This document shows, in pieces, positions 15,033 to 19,258 of a stretch of DNA of 19,258 bases. Position 1 is the first letter of the stretch; every line of letters begins with the position of its first letter. This DNA comes from Candidatus Acidiferrum typicum (GTDB lineage Bacteria > Acidobacteriota > Terriglobia > Acidiferrales > UBA7541): positions 1 to 19,258 of the forward strand of contig DLMH01000085.1 in assembly GCA_002478115.1 (NCBI GenBank), given 5' to 3'. A model generated the notes under the pieces. That model was not told where the DNA came from, made no database searches, and saw nothing but the letters and a program-made list of their open reading frames with translations. The translations under genes were made by a program, and so were the position numbers.

Positions 15033-16034
15033 TCATGCGTGCGGGTGCGCCTTGTCGTAGATATCCATCAACTGCCGAATCGACGCATGCGTGTACTTCT
15101 GCGTGGTGGAAAGCGATGCGTGGCCCAGCAACTCCTGAATCGCGCGCAAATCCGCGCCGTCCGCCAGCAGGTGCGTGGCGAACGCGTGCCTCAGGGAATG
15201 AGGGTGCAAATCCCAATTGATGTTCACCAGGCGCGCATATTTCTTCAAAATCCTTCCCACGCTGCGTTGCGTCAGCCTTCTTCCCGTGTAGTTCAAAAAC
15301 ACCGCCTCCGGATTCGTCTTTTGCCGGATGGCCGTATTTTCGTACAAGAGTTTGTCCCGCACCGGCCAGTAGCTCTTCAGCGCCTCCGCCGCCTTCGATC
15401 CATAGGGCACGATGCGCTCTTTGTTGCCCTTGCCGCGCACGCGCAACATCTGCTCCTTCTGCTCCATATCGGCAAGGTTCAGCCCCGTCAGCTCGCTGAC
15501 GCGCAGCCCCGCTGCGTACAACAGCTCCAAAAGAGCGCGGTCTCTTCGCAACAGCAGCGAATCCTCGAACTTGATGATTCCCATCTCCGGCACGGCTATC
15601 CCAGCTCTGCGCCGCGCTTTTCTGCTTTTGCGGCCGGCTTCAGCATACTTAGCCCCCGCCAGCTGGTCGAGAAATACGCTCATTTCTTCGGCGGAAAGCA
15701 CCGCGGGAATGCGCTTCGGCAACTTCGGAGTAGGCACCAGACGAGCCGGATTGTCCTTCAGGAGTCCTTCCCTGACGCAGTACTTGAAAAAAGACCGCAG
15801 CGCCGCCAGCTTCCTGGCGATCGAGCTCTTCTCCATTCCCAGTTCGTGCAAGTGTCCCATGAACTCCCGGATCATCTGGTGGTCGATCTTGGTCACGCCC
15901 GGCGTGTCCACGCCGGGCGGCGTCAAAAAAGTTTGGAATTGTTCCAAGTCGTTGCCGTAATTGATCAAGGTGTGTGGCGAGGCGTTCCTCACCGACCGCA
16001 GGTACTCCAGATACTTCTCGACGGTCTTCTTCAT
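15033..16034 (-). CDS. xerC: Tyrosine recombinase XerC/XerD-like
   Basis: A protein of 333 aa of the Xer family, which resolves chromosome dimers at dif near the division septum. The N-terminal SAM-like core-binding domain (1-105, 'YLEYLRSVRNASPHTLINYGNDLEQF') precedes the catalytic domain with all active residues: Arg178 (AAGLRVSE), Lys202 (GKGNKER), His279 and Arg282 (HPHSLRH), His305 (LLGHASLSTTQ) and Tyr314. Their spacing matches E. coli XerD. The protein is about 30 residues longer than usual because of a basic insert between the domains (about 130-158, 'GRKSRKARRRAG'). It lies 171 nt after topA, an order seen in many bacteria, which favours a housekeeping Xer over a phage integrase. XerC versus XerD cannot be settled without a phylogeny. 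Confidence 0.92.
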   Translation of the reverse strand: MKKTVEKYLEYLRSVRNASPHTLINYGNDLEQFQTFLTPPGVDTPGVTKIDHQMIREFMGHLHELGMEKSSIARKLAALRSFFKYCVREGLLKDNPARLVPTPKLPKRIPAVLSAEEMSVFLDQLAGAKYAEAGRKSRKARRRAGIAVPEMGIIKFEDSLLLRRDRALLELLYAAGLRVSELTGLNLADMEQKEQMLRVRGKGNKERIVPYGSKAAEALKSYWPVRDKLLYENTAIRQKTNPEAVFLNYTGRRLTQRSVGRILKKYARLVNINWDLHPHSLRHAFATHLLADGADLRAIQELLGHASLSTTQKYTHASIRQLMDIYDKAHPHA

Positions 16035-16205
16035 TCTGGCCTGCGCTTCCGTTCCAGATACACTCGTGCCTGCAGGTGGCCTATGGGAATTATCGCACTC
16101 AAACGGGAGGCTTGCTCCAGCACAGTCATGCCTGCCGGGCAGGCGCTTCGGCTTACGCCGATTTTCCTGGCACAGCTGACGTCTCTGCTTGATCTCCGCA
16201 GGCGT

Positions 16206-18944
16206 CTAGGCTTTCAAGGCGACCGGCGCTTCTTCCGCCTCGGCCGTTGGCTTCTCCTCGGGGGCCAGCTTTTCCCAGTCGCAACCTTCTTTAACGCACG
16301 CGCGCACCAGCCCGATCTTGCTCTTCTTCTCCACAATGAACGGGGCGCCGCACTTCGGGCAAGGCTCCGCAATCGGCATGTTCGGCGAGGTGTAATCGCA
16401 GTCTGGATACCGCGAACAGCCGTAGAACACGCGCATCCGCCCGCGCCCGCCCTTGCCCATGCTCGCACGCTTCACAAACTCCCCTTCCTTGCACTTCGGG
16501 CACTTGATTCCCAGGGTGATCGGCCGCGTGTACTTGCACTTTGGATACCCGAAGCACCCGATGAACTCACCGAACCGCCCGTGCTTTTTCACCAGGCCAC
16601 TCCCGCAATCGGGGCACTTCTCGTCCAGGGGTTCGTCCGGTTGGTGCGCAATGCGCGTTCCCGCCACCAGCCGCCGCGTCGTCTTGCAATCCGGGTACCC
16701 CGTGCAGGCCAGAAACGCTCCAAACCGCCCGCGTTTCAGCGCCATCTCTTTGCCGCAGTTCTCGCAATATTCAATTTTGTTTTCCGCGTCTTCCGGAATC
16801 TCTTCGGAGAGGTCCTGAATGAAATCGCATTCCGGATACCGGGAGCAGCCCAGGAAGAAGCCATGCCGGCTGATGCGTTCCAGGAGCTCCCCCTGCCCGC
16901 ACTTTTCGCACTTCTTGCCCGTGGGAATGCCTGCCTTGTAGGACACCATCTCATCGCCGGCCCTGTCCAGATCGACGATGAACTTCTCCCAAAACTCCTT
17001 CACCGATTCCCGCCACGGCATCTTGCCTTCTTCAATGTCGTCCAACTCCTCTTCGAGCCGCGCCGTAAACTTCACGTCGAACACGTCCTCGAAGCTCTTG
17101 ATCAGCAGCATGCACACCCGCTCGCCGAGCATGGTCGGCGTAAATCGCCCTTGATCCTTCTTCACGTATTCGCGTTCCACAATCGTCGAGATGATGGACG
17201 CGTACGTGGATGGCCTGCCGATTCCGTCTTCTTCGAGTTCCTTGACCAGCGTCGCTTCCGTATAGCGCGGCGGCGGCTCCGTGAAGTGCTGGTCCGGGCG
17301 GATCGATTCCAGCTTCAGCACTTGCCCCTCGCTCACGCGCGGCAGTGCCATGCCCGTGCCCTCGTCGTCCTTCTCGTCTTCCTCGCGGTCCGTATTCGCC
17401 ACGGGAATCTGGTACACCTTCAAATAGCCGTCGAACTTCAAAATCGATCCCGTCGCACGAAACGTATAGTCGCCCGCCTCGATATCAATGGTCGTCTGGT
17501 CAAAAACTGCCGGGAGCATCTGCGAGGCCACGAATCTCTGCCAGATGAGCTGGTACAACTTGAACTGGTCGTCCGGCAGGTATTTCCGCACATCTTCCGG
17601 GGTGCGCGATACTTCCGTCGGCCGAATCGCTTCGTGCGCTCCCTGCGCATCCTTCTTCGATTTGTAGAAATTGGGCTTTTCCGGCAGATACGCGCTTCCA
17701 AATCGCTCCGGTATCAGCTCGCGCACCTGCTCCAATGCGTCATTCGACACCCGCACGGAATCGGTGCGCATGTACGTGATCAGCGCCACCGATCCTTCTG
17801 CGCCCAACTCCACGCCTTCATACATGCGTTGCGCAAGGGCCATCGTGCGCTTCGCCGTGTAACGCAGCCGGTTATACGCCGCCTGTTGCAGCTTGGACGT
17901 CGTAAATGGCGGCGGCGCGTTGCGCCTCTTCTCTTTTAACGCGACGCCGGCCACCTGCCATTTCGCCTTGGTGACTGCGGCGACAATCGCGTCAGCCGTC
18001 TCCTGGTTCTTGACCTCAATGTCTTCGCCCTTTTTCTTCGTGAGCCGCGCCTCGAAAACCGGCGGCTCTCCCGCATCCAGCATCGCGTGGATCGTCCAAT
18101 ACTCCTGAGGAATAAACGCCCGAATCTCCTGTTCGCGCTCCACAATCAGCCGCAGCGCCACCGTCTGTACGCGTCCCGCGCTCAAGCCCCGCCGCACCTT
18201 GTCCCACAACAGCGGCGAAATCTTGTACCCCACGATGCGGTCCAGCACGCGCCGCGCTTGCTGCGCGTCCACCAGTTGCGCGTCCACCTGCCGGGGCTTT
18301 TCAAACGCCGCGCGGATCGCCTTGGGCGTGATTTCGTTGAAGGTCACCCGGAAGATCTTCTTCGGATCGATGGGCTCGATAACAATGACGTCTTTTTCTT
18401 TCGTTTTGCCCGCAAACTTTCCTTTTCCCTTGCCCTTGAGCGGCGCCGCAGCGGCCTTTTCCGCCTCGGCTTTGTCGTCCTTTGCGCCGTTGCCGTTCTT
18501 CTTGCCGTTTTCCTCGTCTGCCTCATCGATTAGGAACTTCGCCGGCTTGGAGAGCACCATCGCCAGATGGGCAGAGATCGCCTCTCCTTCCCGGTCCGGG
18601 TCGCCGGCCAGGTACACCGCATCCGCTTTCTGCGCCGCTTTCCGCAGGTCATTGACAACCTTCCCTTTGCCCGGGATCACCTGCAAGGTGGGCTCGAAGA
18701 TCCTCGGATCATCCAGGGTTATGGGCTTCCGCGGTGGCTTGGGCGCTGCTGCCTTGGCGCCCTTCTTCCCCTTTTTCTTCTTTTTTGGCTTTTCCTCCTC
18801 GATGGGCAGACGAATCCCTATCGTCTTCGTCGGCAGATCCATCACGTGCCCGATGGACGCCTTCACCGTGAAGTTCTTCCCCAAGTACTTGTTGATGGTC
18901 TTCGCCTTTGCCGGCGATTCGACGATTACCAGAGATCTTGCCAT
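16206..18944 (-). CDS. topA: DNA topoisomerase I (type IA)
   Basis: A protein of 912 aa that relaxes negatively supercoiled DNA. The Toprim domain has 'LVIVESPAKAKTINKYLG' (5-22) and 'DPDREGEAI' (115-123). The catalytic Tyr391 is in 'ITYMRTDSVRVS', and 'GIGRPSTYASIISTI' follows (about 575-588). Five C-terminal zinc-ribbon repeats begin at Cys679, Cys727, Cys777, Cys815 and Cys862; each has four cysteines. Two unusual insertions interrupt the N-terminal region: a Lys-rich stretch at about 51-74 and a longer Lys/Ala/Gly-rich stretch at about 142-188. The tail is acidic (890-912). The ATG at 18944 is the family start but has no recognisable Shine-Dalgarno. xerC follows downstream. Confidence 0.97.
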   Translation of the reverse strand: MARSLVIVESPAKAKTINKYLGKNFTVKASIGHVMDLPTKTIGIRLPIEEEKPKKKKKGKKGAKAAAPKPPRKPITLDDPRIFEPTLQVIPGKGKVVNDLRKAAQKADAVYLAGDPDREGEAISAHLAMVLSKPAKFLIDEADEENGKKNGNGAKDDKAEAEKAAAAPLKGKGKGKFAGKTKEKDVIVIEPIDPKKIFRVTFNEITPKAIRAAFEKPRQVDAQLVDAQQARRVLDRIVGYKISPLLWDKVRRGLSAGRVQTVALRLIVEREQEIRAFIPQEYWTIHAMLDAGEPPVFEARLTKKKGEDIEVKNQETADAIVAAVTKAKWQVAGVALKEKRRNAPPPFTTSKLQQAAYNRLRYTAKRTMALAQRMYEGVELGAEGSVALITYMRTDSVRVSNDALEQVRELIPERFGSAYLPEKPNFYKSKKDAQGAHEAIRPTEVSRTPEDVRKYLPDDQFKLYQLIWQRFVASQMLPAVFDQTTIDIEAGDYTFRATGSILKFDGYLKVYQIPVANTDREEDEKDDEGTGMALPRVSEGQVLKLESIRPDQHFTEPPPRYTEATLVKELEEDGIGRPSTYASIISTIVEREYVKKDQGRFTPTMLGERVCMLLIKSFEDVFDVKFTARLEEELDDIEEGKMPWRESVKEFWEKFIVDLDRAGDEMVSYKAGIPTGKKCEKCGQGELLERISRHGFFLGCSRYPECDFIQDLSEEIPEDAENKIEYCENCGKEMALKRGRFGAFLACTGYPDCKTTRRLVAGTRIAHQPDEPLDEKCPDCGSGLVKKHGRFGEFIGCFGYPKCKYTRPITLGIKCPKCKEGEFVKRASMGKGGRGRMRVFYGCSRYPDCDYTSPNMPIAEPCPKCGAPFIVEKKSKIGLVRACVKEGCDWEKLAPEEKPTAEAEEAPVALKA

Positions 18945-19258
18945 GTTGCTGTTTTAACCCCGCTTCTACCCCCAAGGAGGGCCAGGTGAGCGGTGTGTGT
19001 CCTTCTCGCTACCTTTAGCTATTGTCTCTTGCGGGCTCTCTTGCCTGTTTCCAGATGCCTCCGGCTTCCTTTCGGATGCATCGTCCGTCTTTCTATCTCA
19101 AAAAAAACGGCTTACAACTGGACGAGAGCGCTCTGATATGAAGGGGCTCTTTCGGCATGCCACCGTGGGAAAGGCGGACCCTAGTTGGGCTGTGGTGACC
19201 GACCTGCAAAGCGCTTAGCTTCTGGCTCCCCTACAACCAGTAGTGTCCGGTTGAGCAT
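18945..19258. other. Non-coding stretch upstream of topA to the window end
   Basis: I see no gene that I can support here. A 73-codon plus-strand frame at 18997-19218 has no Shine-Dalgarno and no protein-like pattern. topA's promoter should be in the part next to 18944, but I found no convincing -35/-10 pair. The last 20 nt contain TAGTGTCCGGTTG, which could be the edge of a mobile element running off the window; this is only an impression. Confidence 0.4.

Noticed and set aside
14400..17939. A 1179-codon plus-strand open frame opposite xerC and topA
   Set aside because: The minus strand carries complete, motif-rich TopA and Xer proteins. The plus-strand translation is dominated by His/Arg/Leu/Val without domain structure, as expected from a GC-rich antisense shadow.

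Overview
The window reads as chromosomal housekeeping DNA from a GC-rich Gram-negative bacterium, most likely an Acidobacteriota (Terriglobia-like). That assignment is an inference from three things: the style of the secreted hypotheticals, an outer-membrane barrel protein ending in phenylalanine, and dispersed GGGGCTAAAGCCC / GGGCTGAAGCCCC hairpin repeats. I see no rRNA, tRNA, CRISPR array, prophage or intact transposase.

Positions 1-5193 carry mostly plus-strand accessory genes: a secreted YVTN/YncE-type beta-propeller (210-1241), a convergent secreted hypothetical (1255-1851, minus), a deoxynucleoside kinase with an extended -10 promoter (2088-2777), a Tat-exported glycosylasparaginase-like Ntn hydrolase (2873-4030) and an L-2-hydroxyglutarate oxidase-like flavoprotein (4066-5193).

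Everything recognisable from 5466 to 18944 is on the minus strand. Read in transcription order from the right, it holds topA and a xerC/D-type recombinase (DNA topology and chromosome resolution), an outer-membrane barrel protein, a DUF1569/DinB-like protein, then the ribosome and GTPase block rplU-rpmA / obgE / nadD-rsfS. This is followed by a stand-alone sigma54-type AAA+ regulator with a degenerate GAFTGA loop, rlmH, an unknown protein and purN-tyrS. rplU-rpmA has a clear sigma70 promoter and a strong intrinsic terminator, so obgE-nadD-rsfS appears to form a separate unit. nadD/rsfS (GTGA) and purN/tyrS (ATGA) overlap by 4 nt and are probably translationally coupled.

The most interesting non-coding signal is a repeat family present three times between 5.2 and 9.0 kb. 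Two copies are about 200-bp modules that end 5-7 nt from the stop codons of tyrS and rlmH; the third is a shorter relative near the 3' end of the sigma54-type regulator. Each contains two hairpins, and the second hairpin shows paired compensatory substitutions between copies. Other points worth a second look are GAFPGA in place of GAFTGA in the regulator that separates rsfS from rlmH, an RlmH lacking both histidines of its usual C-terminal tail, two lysine-rich insertions in TopA, and three genes whose -10-like hexamers lie 6-8 nt before an ATG with no Shine-Dalgarno. I did not find an obviously new multi-gene system.
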